Shown: positions 36,593 through 46,873 of the stretch, in pieces
How positions within the stretch are numbered: the stretch's first letter is position 1
Layout: each line of letters opens with the position of its first letter
Source: JAJCYL01 sp963664285
Lineage (GTDB): Bacteria > Bacteroidota > Bacteroidia > Cytophagales > Cyclobacteriaceae
Reading direction: 5' to 3'
DNA: 64,000 nucleotides
Assembly: GCA_963664285.2 (NCBI GenBank)
Contig: CAXXNX010000048.1
Span: 1-64,000, forward strand
Made by a program: the position numbers and the translations under genes
Notes under the pieces: generated by a model
What the model was told of the DNA's origin: nothing
Seen by the model: the letters and a program-made list of their open reading frames with translations, nothing else
Databases searched by the model: none

Positions 36593-36928
36593 TTAACCAC
36601 CTAGATTACTAAGATCAAGTCCGGGAATATTAGGAATAATTCCTTCAGTACTTTTTTTAAGTTCTTCCTTAGCCTTTACATCTACGTTTTCCAAAGCTTT
36701 ATTTACTGCAGCCACAACCAGGTCTTGCATCATCTCCTTATCATCCTTATTTAGTAGTGAACCATCCACCTCAATAGAAAGTACTTCCTTTCTGCCATTG
36801 ACTGTAGCTTTCACCATTCCAGCTCCGGATTCTCCCGTTTCACGAATATCTTTAAGGTTTTCCTGGGCTTCTTTCATCTTCTCCTGGACCTCTTTCACTT
36901 TGCCAATCATTTTCATCATATCGATCAT
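36593..36928 (-). CDS. ybaB: YbaB/EbfC nucleoid-associated protein
   Basis: This 111-residue protein has the YbaB pattern: an N-terminal helix (MMKMIGKVKEVQEKMKEAQE), the central strands GMVKATVNGRKEVLSIEVDG and the C-terminal helix DLVVAAVNKALENVDVKAKE. It is a dimeric DNA-binding protein. In many bacteria it lies by dnaX-recR, which are not present here. It is flanked by two AT-rich inverted repeats and read in the same direction as the adjacent surface-protein gene. Confidence 0.93.
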   Translation of the reverse strand: MIDMMKMIGKVKEVQEKMKEAQENLKDIRETGESGAGMVKATVNGRKEVLSIEVDGSLLNKDDKEMMQDLVVAAVNKALENVDVKAKEELKKSTEGIIPNIPGLDLSNLGG

Positions 36929-36937
36929 AGCGTTGCA

Positions 36938-37010
36938 AAAATGTCAAATATCAAAATACAAAGTACAAATACTCCAATGTTATTTGCAATTTGAAATTTG
37001 GGGTTTAAAA
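36938..37010. repeat. AT-rich imperfect inverted repeat, second unit
   Basis: AAATGTCAAATATCAAAATA on the left and TTTGCAATTTGAAATTTGG on the right pair imperfectly. The word composition resembles the unit at 36467-36591. Confidence 0.4.
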
Positions 37011-37013
37011 TAG

Positions 37014-38909
37014 TTATCTGATCAGAACAAAGGTACCTCTCTTAGTGAATTTCTTCCCCTGTTCGTCAGTAAATTCTAGAGAATAAACGTAAGTTCCACT
37101 GGCTGCGTTATTTTGGCCGATTTTTCCATCCCAGCCGCTGTTACGATCTTCAGTATAAAATATCACTTCACCCCATCTGTTAAAAATGTGCATTTTTACG
37201 GAATTCACAAACGTGCCCTCGATTTCCAGTACATCGTTTAAATCATCACCATTCGGTGTGAAAGCTGCCGGAATGAACAGTGCTGGAACAAATTCAAATG
37301 TGAGTGTATTAGAGAAGGATTCTAATGGAGTTAAATCCAGTGATTCTGCCCTTATTCTGAATGTGACTGGTTCCGTATCAAGATTGGTAAGAACGACTTG
37401 TTGGATAAAGCCGCTAAGGATTTTTTCTTCACTAGTGAGAGTGCCTGCCGGATCAAGTCGCTGGAGGAAGTAATTGGCCACCCCGGTGAACCAACCACTA
37501 TAAGCATTCCAGTTTAGGTCGTAAACATTGCCTGTTGTATTTTCAGCTTTAAGAAATATGGTTTGGGCCGAATTGCTTGTATTTGAACGATTGCCACAGG
37601 CGTCAGTATAGAAAATATCATAAATAAAAGAAGAGCGATCTACTCCAGGCGATTGATCAATGAACTCATCCGCTGTTGTCCTGGTGATTTCTGACAGACT
37701 TTGATTACCCCTGGCTCTTCTTACAACTACCGTATCTGCAATCCCATTTTCAGCAATACTCCAAATAAGGTTGATGTCACCGCCATCTACGGTTGCTGTG
37801 ATATCATTTACCGGTGGTGGTTCCACAACTGATATCCCGGTAGCGCAAATTTGTGTTGTTGCAAAGGTGAATGTGCCCTGGTCAATATTTAAGACATAGC
37901 AGTTCTCTTTACTACAAGTCACCAATGAATCTATCAGTACAAATTGTGAAGGATCTGTTACGGTTGTGAAAAGTTCACCATCTTTAATAACATCAATTGG
38001 ACCATTAAAGATCGCTGGTTTCCTGAGTTCGATCTGATGAAAACCATTCATCGGTTCTACAGCCAGGTTAGCTGAACAAGCCACATTTGAAGTGAAAGTT
38101 TCACCAGTGCAGGCATCGGTTACTTTCAAACGAAAGCAAAAAGAACTGTTTTCGGTGTCAAGACCACTGATAGTTAAGTTGCTGCTGTTGCTCACACTTT
38201 GCAGGAACTGAAAATCAGGATCATCATCGGCCGCTATCTCCAGGTCATAAACAATATTACTTCCCAGGTTGAATCTAACCAGCATGGCGCCATCGACAGT
38301 ACCAACTGTTACAACATTCAAATCTGTTATAGTTGCTATTCCAAGTTGATTCACTGAATTAATGGTTCGGATAATTTCACCACAATTTTCTTCCGCATCA
38401 TTAAGTAAGCCGAGAACCCTGAGTTGCTGTGGACCGGTAATACTGTATATGAATGGAGCGGTTGTCTCACCCTGATTTACATCGACCATGTCGGTGGCTG
38501 TAAAGAATACGCGATAGGAATCATAGCTTCCTCCGGACGGGGTTACTGCAACGCCGTTACCTGAACATTGATTGATTCTGAAATCAGGAGTCACGGCATC
38601 AAACACTTCTATACTGAGTGTATCAAATTTGTTAGCATCCTGCCCGAGTATTTGAGCAATATTGTAAACACCTGGCTCGTCAAAAGTATGAGCCGTATCT
38701 AATGTTGGTGTTAGCTCATCCTCGTAAGTGTATTGTCTGCTTATGGTAGAATTCAGTGAGAGAATTTGTGTGATGTTTACTGTAAAAGGGGCGCATCCTT
38801 TGGCAAAATCAATAGAAAATGTACCGTTTTGGCTCAATGCTTGACCATAAATCTCAGGCATAAACCCAAAAGTGATTGCAATTACAATATATAGTCTCGT
38901 ATTTTTCAC
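37014..38909 (-). CDS. T9SS type B sorting-domain surface protein
   Basis: This 631-residue secreted protein has a signal peptide (MKNTRLYIVIAITFGFMPEIYGQA). A PKD-like domain (FAKGCAPFTVNI...YTYEDELTPTLDTAHTFDEPG) and several fibronectin type III-like segments follow. The C-terminal ~85 residues are a gliding-motility-associated type B sorting domain: FIPAAFTPNGDDLNDVLEIEG, MHIFNRWGEVIFYT, GWDGKIG and YVYSLEFTDEQGKKFTKRGTFVLIR. It is probably exported by T9SS and retained at the surface. It lies downstream of hisS on the same strand. Confidence 0.93.
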   Translation of the reverse strand: MKNTRLYIVIAITFGFMPEIYGQALSQNGTFSIDFAKGCAPFTVNITQILSLNSTISRQYTYEDELTPTLDTAHTFDEPGVYNIAQILGQDANKFDTLSIEVFDAVTPDFRINQCSGNGVAVTPSGGSYDSYRVFFTATDMVDVNQGETTAPFIYSITGPQQLRVLGLLNDAEENCGEIIRTINSVNQLGIATITDLNVVTVGTVDGAMLVRFNLGSNIVYDLEIAADDDPDFQFLQSVSNSSNLTISGLDTENSSFCFRLKVTDACTGETFTSNVACSANLAVEPMNGFHQIELRKPAIFNGPIDVIKDGELFTTVTDPSQFVLIDSLVTCSKENCYVLNIDQGTFTFATTQICATGISVVEPPPVNDITATVDGGDINLIWSIAENGIADTVVVRRARGNQSLSEITRTTADEFIDQSPGVDRSSFIYDIFYTDACGNRSNTSNSAQTIFLKAENTTGNVYDLNWNAYSGWFTGVANYFLQRLDPAGTLTSEEKILSGFIQQVVLTNLDTEPVTFRIRAESLDLTPLESFSNTLTFEFVPALFIPAAFTPNGDDLNDVLEIEGTFVNSVKMHIFNRWGEVIFYTEDRNSGWDGKIGQNNAASGTYVYSLEFTDEQGKKFTKRGTFVLIR

Positions 38910-38969
38910 TAAGTTTAGAAACTGATCGAGGTTAAAGAATTACTTTCAAGCATCATATCATCACAGTAA

Positions 38970-40334
38970 TTAAACAACCAACTTTTTAATAACCTCCTTC
39001 AGTTGCAACTTGTCTTGAGATCCACTCTCCATAATTTTCAACGTAACTACCTTCTCTTTTGCCTCATCCGGCCCGATTACAGCAACGTAGGGTATACCCC
39101 TTTTATTCGCATAAGTGAATTGCTTTTTCATTTTAGCATCACTTGGGTAGATCTCGCTATTGATCCCTGCGATTCTTAATTCGTTCAACAGTTGCAAAGA
39201 GAAACCCAGAGCTTCTTGTCCGAAATTAGTAACCAATACCTTCGTGTTGGCAGCTTGAGTATCAGGGAATAATTCCAGCTCATTCATTACTTCGTAAATC
39301 CTGTCTATGCCGAACGAGATTCCCGTACCGGACATCCCTGCTAAACCGAATATTCCGGTAAGGTCATCGTACCGGCCGCCACCAGTAATGCTGCTCATTT
39401 TTACCGAGGTTGGTTTAACTTCGAAAATAATTCCGGTGTAGTAAGAAAGCCCCCTTGCCAGTGTGACATCGAAACCCAGCTTCAATTTGATGTCTTTTTT
39501 CCCCTCAGCCTGATTTAATATGAACGAAATATCATTCAAACCTTCCCCACCAATCATAACGTCTCCAATCATGGACTGTAGTTTTTCAACCTTCTCTTGA
39601 TTGGTGCCCTCAAGGTTAAGTACCGGTATCAAGGCGTTGCAGGAATTATTACTGAACCCTACATTTTTTAGTTCACCCATAACCGCATCCTGTCCAACCT
39701 TATCCAGTTTGTCAATTGCTACGCATAAAGCTCCTTCTTTTCCAGGTTCGCCGATATATTCACTGATTGCAGTTAATATTTTCCGGTTATTCATTTTGAC
39801 CTCAAAATCCTCAAGGCCCAATGATTGGAAAACATCATGAATGAGCCATACAATTTCAAGATCACTCAATATGGAGTCAGTACCTATTATATCAGCATCA
39901 CATTGGTAAAATTCACGGTATCGACCTTTCTGGGGATTGTCTGCCCGCCAAACAGGTTGGATCTGGTAACGTTTGAAAGGGAAGGTAATTTCATTTTGAT
40001 GCATTACGACGTACCTGGCAAAGGGCACGGTCAAATCATAACGTAAGCCCTTGCTGGAAATCTTGGGTGTTAGAGACTTTGATCCGGCTGTGTAATCTTC
40101 AGATGTAGTTTTGGAAAGGAAATCACCTGAATTAAGAACCTTGAAAAGTAGCTGATCATTTTCATCTCCATATTTCCCGGTGAGTACAGAAAGGTTTTCC
40201 ATACTTGGGGTCTCGAGTGGTTGAAATCCGTACCTTTCAAATACCCTCCTGATGTTGTTTATTATGTAGTTTCTCCTGAACATTTGTTCAGGCCCAAAAT
40301 CTCGTGTACCTCGGGGCAGTCTAGGTTTTGACAT
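38970..40334 (-). CDS. hisS: Histidyl-tRNA synthetase
   Basis: The ATG at 40334 (MSKPRLPRGTRDFGPEQ) is preferred to an in-frame GTG seven codons earlier, because class II HisRS normally begin close to the GTRDF motif. The 454-residue enzyme shows motif 2 (RYQIQPVWRADNPQKGRYREFYQCDADIIG), the HisA motif (ARGLSYYTGIIFEV), motif 3 (GTGISFGIDRIYEVM) and the C-terminal anticodon-binding domain (VLVTNFGQEALGFSLQLLNELR). It is essential for translation. Confidence 0.97.
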   Translation of the reverse strand: MSKPRLPRGTRDFGPEQMFRRNYIINNIRRVFERYGFQPLETPSMENLSVLTGKYGDENDQLLFKVLNSGDFLSKTTSEDYTAGSKSLTPKISSKGLRYDLTVPFARYVVMHQNEITFPFKRYQIQPVWRADNPQKGRYREFYQCDADIIGTDSILSDLEIVWLIHDVFQSLGLEDFEVKMNNRKILTAISEYIGEPGKEGALCVAIDKLDKVGQDAVMGELKNVGFSNNSCNALIPVLNLEGTNQEKVEKLQSMIGDVMIGGEGLNDISFILNQAEGKKDIKLKLGFDVTLARGLSYYTGIIFEVKPTSVKMSSITGGGRYDDLTGIFGLAGMSGTGISFGIDRIYEVMNELELFPDTQAANTKVLVTNFGQEALGFSLQLLNELRIAGINSEIYPSDAKMKKQFTYANKRGIPYVAVIGPDEAKEKVVTLKIMESGSQDKLQLKEVIKKLVV

Positions 40335-40459
40335 TGTACTCAATTCTTTGGGCACAAAACTAAGATGATTGGTAAGAATATTTGATGCATAATTGATTTC
40401 AGCAAATATCAGGAGCTATGGAGTGCATTCGATATTGCTAAGAGATGATTTAATGGTTT

Positions 40460-41568
40460 TGTAAGTTCAAGTAATAAGTGCAATTTTCCTTTGTAGCACT
40501 TGCTTTGCGTTTAGGTAATTAAATTTTCTAACAGGGCGTTCATTGATTTTGTTTTCAACAACTTTGATTTGCTCCTCTGTAACAAATCTAATATCTGTTT
40601 TCTTAGGATAAAACCTTCTGATTACCCCAATCCTATTTTCAACTGTCCCTTTATCCTGACTAGTATAGGGACGAGTGAAATAGGCATCCACATCAAGGGA
40701 TTGAGCAATCAACTCATGTTTAGAAAATGCCATATCATTATCAAAAGTGAGTGTTTCCAGTTTGTGTTTATCCTGAGAGAGTTCCTCCACAATAGCTTCG
40801 GCCATTTGATCGGCATTTTTACTGTGCATCTTTCTGATTCTGGTAAAAAGACTTGCTCGGTCTGTCATCACCAACAAAGAGCCTTTGTGGTTTTTACCCA
40901 TCATTAAATCGACTTCTATATCTCCCAATCGTTCCCTTTTGTTAATGATCTGGGGTCGCTGTTCAATTGATACCCTATTCGGGATAATACCTCTACGATC
41001 TTTTCTGTTTCCTCGTTTGCGCCTTCGTTTGCCATGTTTTAGATATGTGTATAGTTGTTTGTATTCTTGGTTTTCCTGGTGGTTGGCGTGCTTACATTCC
41101 CATATCCATTGGTAAATCCATTCATGGCTAAGTGGACATTCTCTCGTTTTCTTTCCCCGATGGCTGATCAATTCAGGACTCCATCTATCTTCTTGGAGCC
41201 GGTTAACTATCCAGTCTTTCATGGGTTTGGTGAAAATCACTCTTTTTGGCTTTTCTTGATGACGAAGATTGGTCCTCCTTTGTGCATTTGCTGTTCGATA
41301 GACACCAGCTCCCCTACCTCTTGAACCCACATTTCGCTTAAGCTCACGTGAGATCGTAGATGGGTGAAAATGAACGATACAGGCAATCTCCTTTTGAGTA
41401 GCTCCTGTTTTCAATAATGCTTCAATTTGATACCTTTGATCAATACTGAGATGTGTGTAGTTTTTTGACATTTTGCAATCCAAAGATTGCACTGTTCAGG
41501 CTTTTGAAGGTGAAAAAGCCCTTAAAAGCTTTTTCATCCTTCAATTGCACTTATTAGTTGATCTCAGC
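40460..41568 (-). mobile_element. IS30-family element, copy D (1109 bp)
   Basis: The ends are as in copy A, and the target duplication is TTT (40457-40459 and 41569-41571). The missing base is in the leader hairpin (GAAGGTGAAAAAG instead of GAAGGATGAAAAAG on the plus strand), so the transposase frame is intact. It lies upstream of hisS, 125 bases from its start codon. Confidence 0.95.
40467..41471 (-). CDS. IS30-family transposase (copy D)
   Basis: The open frame encodes the full 334 residues from MSKNYTHLS with all DDE residues. Private substitutions are HANHQ and SHRGKK, which make it the most diverged of the full-length copies. Confidence 0.95.
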   Translation of the reverse strand: MSKNYTHLSIDQRYQIEALLKTGATQKEIACIVHFHPSTISRELKRNVGSRGRGAGVYRTANAQRRTNLRHQEKPKRVIFTKPMKDWIVNRLQEDRWSPELISHRGKKTRECPLSHEWIYQWIWECKHANHQENQEYKQLYTYLKHGKRRRKRGNRKDRRGIIPNRVSIEQRPQIINKRERLGDIEVDLMMGKNHKGSLLVMTDRASLFTRIRKMHSKNADQMAEAIVEELSQDKHKLETLTFDNDMAFSKHELIAQSLDVDAYFTRPYTSQDKGTVENRIGVIRRFYPKKTDIRFVTEEQIKVVENKINERPVRKFNYLNAKQVLQRKIALIT

Positions 41569-41571
41569 TTT

Positions 41572-41912
41572 GGTCACATTAAAAAAAATCATAATGAATG
41601 TAAAGTAGCTCTTTCATTATCACGTTATTTTTCTTTACCTTATCAAGCTTGATATAGTGGCAAATTGTTGCTCTATCAACCCGGCTGATTGGAAATAGGA
41701 GAGTAGACACCTGACAGAGTTTTATGCTGGTATTTGAAGTGTAATGAATTTCCAGTAAGGATTTCTTAGGGTATATTGTCAATAATTGTATTTTTATATT
41801 GAAAAATATAATTATAATGATAACTTGATCGTTCCCTTAGGGAACCAGTTAATTTTTTTCCAACAGCAATGCTATCAAGTCTAATCATGAATTTTTTGAT
41901 TATGGGGGGAAT
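41572..41912. other. Intergenic region upstream of the giant surface-protein gene
   Basis: It is AT-rich. GTTCCC-TTA-GGGAAC at 41831-41845 is a perfect small hairpin followed after nine bases by a T run, so a terminator-like structure is possible. TTATATT/AATATAA words at about 41794-41812 form another weak stem. A 67-residue minus-strand frame (41579-41782) is present but unconvincing. Confidence 0.4.
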
Positions 41913-43598
41913 ATGGATCGATTAGCCATCATCGTCTCCTTTCTAATTATCAGCTTACATAGCTATAGTCAATGTAGTTTATTAAGCACTACCATAAGCG
42001 TGAACTTCAGCGCCGATGGGACATGCGCTCCTGTTACGGTGAATACCTTCGAAGTTACCTATACATTTAATGCACCTCAGACACCAGCTGATATTGAGAT
42101 CCAGTTTGTCTGGAATGACCCAGGGGCTACAACAGAAACTATTTCGGGAGCAGGATTGACTGTTTCTAATGGAGACCGGACTTATCAAGCGACAGCAACT
42201 CCGTTCCCTTATCCTGATACTGGACCTGAATGTTTCTTTGAAGCTCAAGCCTTCGTTATAGTCGCAGGTGATGTATGCGAAACTTCTGAGCAGACACAAA
42301 TTGTTCCCTCCTGGAATGTGGACGATCAAAATGGGGGCATGATCGCTTTAGACCCCGGGCAATATAATGTATGTGAGAATGCAGCTATAAACGGGGCGGT
42401 ATTCGCTGATGCTTCCGTATTCAATTGCAACATTGCGGCTAATCCTGACAACCCAAACCAAATATCCAGGTGGACACAATTTGTGTATGGAACAAATCCA
42501 GCACCTCCCGCAGGCAGGATTCGAGATGTAACATTAGAGGATGGAGGAACACAAATACTCACGGATGCCGCAGGCAATTTGCCTACGCCCCAAACCCATG
42601 GAACGGGAGCGGTAATGGTAACGGCGGCATATTTCGGAAATGTTATGGAAGTTCCTTTCCCGGCAAATGTGCCAAATAATACCTCTCTGCCTGTTTCTGC
42701 TCCGGCCAATCCATTAAATGTCTTGGGAAGTACCTTTCAGGTCACATTGTTCAATTGGAATACTTGCAATCCTTACAACAATGATCCAGTTGACCCCAAC
42801 TATGAAGATGCAGTTTCTGAAGTCCTGGATATAACCATCGTCGATCCACCTGCTCCCGGATATCAGGCACAAGATGGAGGTGGGGGTACACCAGCGGAAT
42901 TCTGCATCAATGAAGATATCTTTTTTATTAATCAGACCGGAGGACCAGGTCCTTATAACTATACATGGGAATTTTATGATGGCCCTACCGATACAGATCC
43001 ACTACTTGGTACCTCTAACGATGTCAACCCCACCTTTGTCTTTGCCAGTGGAGGCGTTAAGTTGGTCAGGCTGACAGCCTCCGACCCTAACTCAGATGAT
43101 GTGTGTGTATTTACATTTGACGATTTCGTCACCCTGGCGCCTGATGCTGTAGCCGATTTCGAATTCTATGATGCTGCATTTAGCGCTCCTATTAATCCGG
43201 ACTTCTGCCAGACCGGCGCTGATGTATTCACGGTAGGTTTTAGAGACAATACAGTTGATGTAGTAAACACACAATATCGATATGAATTTTATAATGAAGC
43301 CGATGTGCTGATCAGCACACAACCCATTGATGGATCTTATCTTGCTGATCCTGTTCCGGATTTCACGCGGGACTTTACAGCAGAGGAATTTGTAAGAGTA
43401 AGACTTGTTGCCCAAAATACTTCTTCATTCTGTAGTAGTTTTGACCAGGATACGGTATTTGTTTATGGACTACCAATACCAACCTTTAATACGAACGGAG
43501 TATGTGAAGGCGAAAGGACAACTTTCTCAGCCATCACAGATCAATTAACAGGATTCACTACGCGAGTAAATGATGATATCATTAGGCTTGATCTTTAC

Positions 43599-44673
43599 AG
43601 CTAAGTTCTAATTATAACAGCATTTTGTTTAAATAGCTCATACAGATGATAGGCTTGATCCGTTAATAGCATAGTCAGAAACCATTGTTTCAAAGTTGTT
43701 TTACTCTCTCTTATTCGGTCAGCATAAGCATACCAATTCAGGTAGTTTTGCAAATATTTGGAACTGACACCATTGAATGGGCGTAAGAATGTCCTAAGTT
43801 GAGTGTGAACATTGTTTACTTTTTGCAGATGGATTGTTTTATCATCTCTATCCACATGATCTTTGGCCAATAGCGCTTTGTGCTTTATGGAGGGGTTGTC
43901 TTTGGCAAAAGCCTTATAAGAAGGGTGCTTATCTGTAATCAAGGTTGCACCGTAGGCCAACTTCCCATCCAATGCCTTTGAAATCTCTTCTTTGCTCAGC
44001 CGTTTTGATGCAACAGCTTTAAGGTACTTCTCCCCCTTGCGTTCAACCGCTGTTACTACCTGGACAACTGTGACCTCTTCCTTTCCCATATTCCGTATGA
44101 AATCGTTTCCCCTCTTTCTTGCTGCCCTATCTAAATTTCGACTGCCCTTGTTGTTAAGTGCCAGTTCCAATTCATCACATTCTACTTCCGAGGATAACTG
44201 TTCGGGAACAAACTCATTTAGTGAACTCAATATCTTATGCCTCCAGTCGAAGCTTGTCTGGATGCTTATTCCGATTTGTTTTGCTATCTTTTTTATCGGC
44301 ATGCCCTGCTCCATGCAGCGCAGATAAGATTGCCATTTTGATTTAAGCTTGATGTCATACAAAGGTGTCCCTGTTGTTTCACTGTACCATCTTTTACATT
44401 CATTGCACTGATACATCTGCACACCTTTTTGTCTGCCCCTCTTATATACCTTCTCGCTTGTGCAATTTGGACAGGGTTTCTTCTTTCTTTTCTCTGCTAT
44501 TTGTTGTTGAGCGGCAATCAATACTTTGCCTTGTAATTCCTGCTCCTGAAGCAACTCATCCAACAATTCGGTTTGGGAACTTATCGGCAATTGTGCAAAT
44601 AAATTTTTGATCTCTTGACTTGATATCATATAGCGAAGATAATAATAATTGCTGTGTTATTTAGAACTTAGCC
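43599..44673 (-). mobile_element. IS1595-family element, copy 1 (intact, 1075 bp)
   Basis: The ends, read inward, are GGCTAAGTTCTAAATAACAC and AGCTAAGTTCTAATTATAAC. The 8-bp duplication is ATCTTTAC (43591-43598 and 44674-44681). The transposase stop codon lies in the right inverted repeat. Three more copies are at 50996-52071, 53997-55071 and 55221-56296. Confidence 0.95.
43601..44629 (-). CDS. IS1595-family (ISXO2-like) transposase (copy 1)
   Basis: This 342-residue transposase has an N-terminal zinc ribbon (CPNC...YQCNECKRWYSETTGTPL), a helix-turn-helix (MPIKKIAKQIGISIQTSFDWRHK) and the ISXO2-type catalytic core (VECDELELAL, TLITDKHPSYKAF, NVHTQLRTFLRPFNGVSSKYLQNYLNWYAYADR). All are intact. 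Confidence 0.93.
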   Translation of the reverse strand: MISSQEIKNLFAQLPISSQTELLDELLQEQELQGKVLIAAQQQIAEKRKKKPCPNCTSEKVYKRGRQKGVQMYQCNECKRWYSETTGTPLYDIKLKSKWQSYLRCMEQGMPIKKIAKQIGISIQTSFDWRHKILSSLNEFVPEQLSSEVECDELELALNNKGSRNLDRAARKRGNDFIRNMGKEEVTVVQVVTAVERKGEKYLKAVASKRLSKEEISKALDGKLAYGATLITDKHPSYKAFAKDNPSIKHKALLAKDHVDRDDKTIHLQKVNNVHTQLRTFLRPFNGVSSKYLQNYLNWYAYADRIRESKTTLKQWFLTMLLTDQAYHLYELFKQNAVIIRT

Positions 44674-46873
44674 ATCTTTACGAATGGGACTTTAGCTATG
44701 ACGGAGTCACTTTCAATCCTGAGCTCAGCTTAGGGGATAATACTGATTTCAATTGGTTTTTAGATGGTAACCCAGTCATTGGGGAGGTTGAACCATCTAC
44801 ATCCGTGGCTGGAGATTATGATGTTGCCCTTAGACTTACTACTGAGCTTGGATTGTGTACGGATCTTTTCTTCACCACGGTTATTGTTCAACCTATACCA
44901 GATTCTGATTTTACCCGCAGTCCTGCCGGATCAGTCTGTCCTGATGATCTCATCACTTTCACAAATAATTCAGTACAGAGTCCGGCAGTACTGGCTTTTG
45001 GACCGGTAGATTATCAATTAGTGATTGATGATGACATCGGATCACCCACTTCATTTGTTCCGTTTCCAAATCCCACGTTGGACCTGACACTTGACAACAG
45101 CACAGCAGGTGATGTGAATTATACTTTAAATCTTCAGGCAACTGCGGCTGCTCCGAACAACTGCTTTGTTCTTAGTACTCCGATCAATATTACCGTAAAT
45201 CCTGCATTCAGTTCCGGTTTTGAAGATATAGCTTTTGATCCCTTTGCTCCTAATTGTTCACCGTTGACAGGAACTTTCGACGTCGATGGGGCCACCCAGG
45301 CGCTGGATGTTGACAGTTATACCTGGACAATATTTGATGCTACTATTCCAGTGACTGGATTTCCACAAACTAAAAATAACGGAGCTCCAAATTTTCATGA
45401 ATTATCTTACCAGATTGATAACAATAGCCAAACTGGCACTAACTATCGTGTACTGTTAGAGCCAGTGAAAGCTGGTCTCTGCATAGTTGATGCGGAAGAA
45501 TTCGTAAGGGTGAATCCAGTGCCAAGCTCAGATTTTACCTTAGCAGAAATTACAGACGAATGTGAAACCAAAATGCTCACTTTTCAGGCTAATCAACCGG
45601 GATTGGTTGATTATGACTGGACATTTACTATCCCTCCGGATATAACTGATAACGATGGAGATCAAATAAGAGTACTATGGAATAGACCAGACCAAGGTGC
45701 GGGAGATCTCAATATAGATGCCAATCTAAATAGTACTAATGCTTTTGATTGCCAATCTTCATCTGTCACGACATTCAATTTTATTGTGGAAAGTCAGTAG
45801 GATGATATTTCTATTGGTTTTAATGCCGATCCGGTCTCTCAGATACTTCCGGAATCAACCGTAACCATAACCAATACAACCAATGATGATAATTTCAGTT
45901 TTCTCTGGGATTTTGGAGATGGTGAAACATCAAATCAAAAAAATCCAGGTGCACATACTTACGCTACGAACGGAGAATACGATATTACTTTGACCGTTGG
46001 TGCTGGTTTTTGTGAGGAGATAGCAACGCAAACCGTAAGAATAAACCCAACCACCCCAGTAGTTGATTTTGAAATTGATGAAGCATTAGGATGTCCACCA
46101 CATGTTGTCAATTTTACTAACCTTACTCAATTTGCCGAGGACGATATGTATCTCTGGGATTTTGGAGATGGATTCACTTCGACGGATATCAACCCGGCAC
46201 ATTCATACGTGGAACCTGGATTTTATACTGTATCTCTTACGGCCGGGAATATATTAGGCGATGACGCTACCGAATCCAAACAATTGGCAATTGAAGTTTA
46301 TGAAAGACCAATTGCGTCATTTGATCCAAGGCCTCGAGAAGTATTTCTTCCATCTCCACCCGTCACTATGGTCAACTTTAGTCGGGGTGCTGATACTTAT
46401 TTCTGGGATTTTGGAGATGGCACGACATCCGAGGAGATAGAACCCCAACATACTTTTGAGAATGAGGGCGATTTCAACATCACCTTAACCGCAACAAGCG
46501 AAGAGGGATGTTCTGACCAAATAACTATCGAAACTGCCGTAACTGTAGTAGTTGGTGGCCAAATACGAGCACCTAATGCGTTTACACCTAATCCCGACGG
46601 ACCTTTCTGGTGGAAGTGTTACCGGTGCCGGGGGTGGACTCAACGATGTATTTCTACCGATTCTTGAAGGAGTAACTGAATTTAAGATGCAGGTCTTTAA
46701 CAGATGGGGCAATCTCATGTTTGAAACAAGTAGTTTTGATGTGGGCTGGGATGGCTATTTTGAGGGCAAACTGGCTCCACAAGGAGTATACGTTTACCGT
46801 TTGGAACTTACTTTTCAGAATGACCAGCGTGAGGTAAGGGTGGCAGATTTTACCTTAATCAGATGATCAGATT

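Larger units (their letters stand above)
41913..46866 (+). pseudogene. Giant PKD-repeat T9SS type B surface protein, interrupted by IS1595-1
   Basis: The start is MDRLAIIVSFLIISLHSYSQ, a signal peptide, followed by many PKD/Ig-like domains. Examples are YNYTWEFYDGPTDTDPLLG, FSFLWDFGDGETSNQKNPG, MYLWDFGDGFTSTDINPAH and YFWDFGDGTTSEEIEPQH. IS1595-1 interrupts it; removing the element and one ATCTTTAC copy restores RLDLYEWDFSYDG in frame. Two further lesions are an in-frame TAG at 45798-45800 (after IVESQ) and one extra T at 46604-46606, after which SGGSVTGAGGGLNDVFLPI continues to the type B sorting domain (MQVFNRWGNLMFE...DFTLIR). With these repaired the product is about 1,289 residues. The adjacent PorP/SprF gene is its likely secretion partner. 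Confidence 0.92.

Noticed and set aside
41579..41782. 67-residue minus-strand ORF upstream of the giant surface-protein gene
   Set aside because: There is a faint resemblance to the end of a LytTR domain, but no supporting residues, and the AT-rich context makes a chance ORF more likely.
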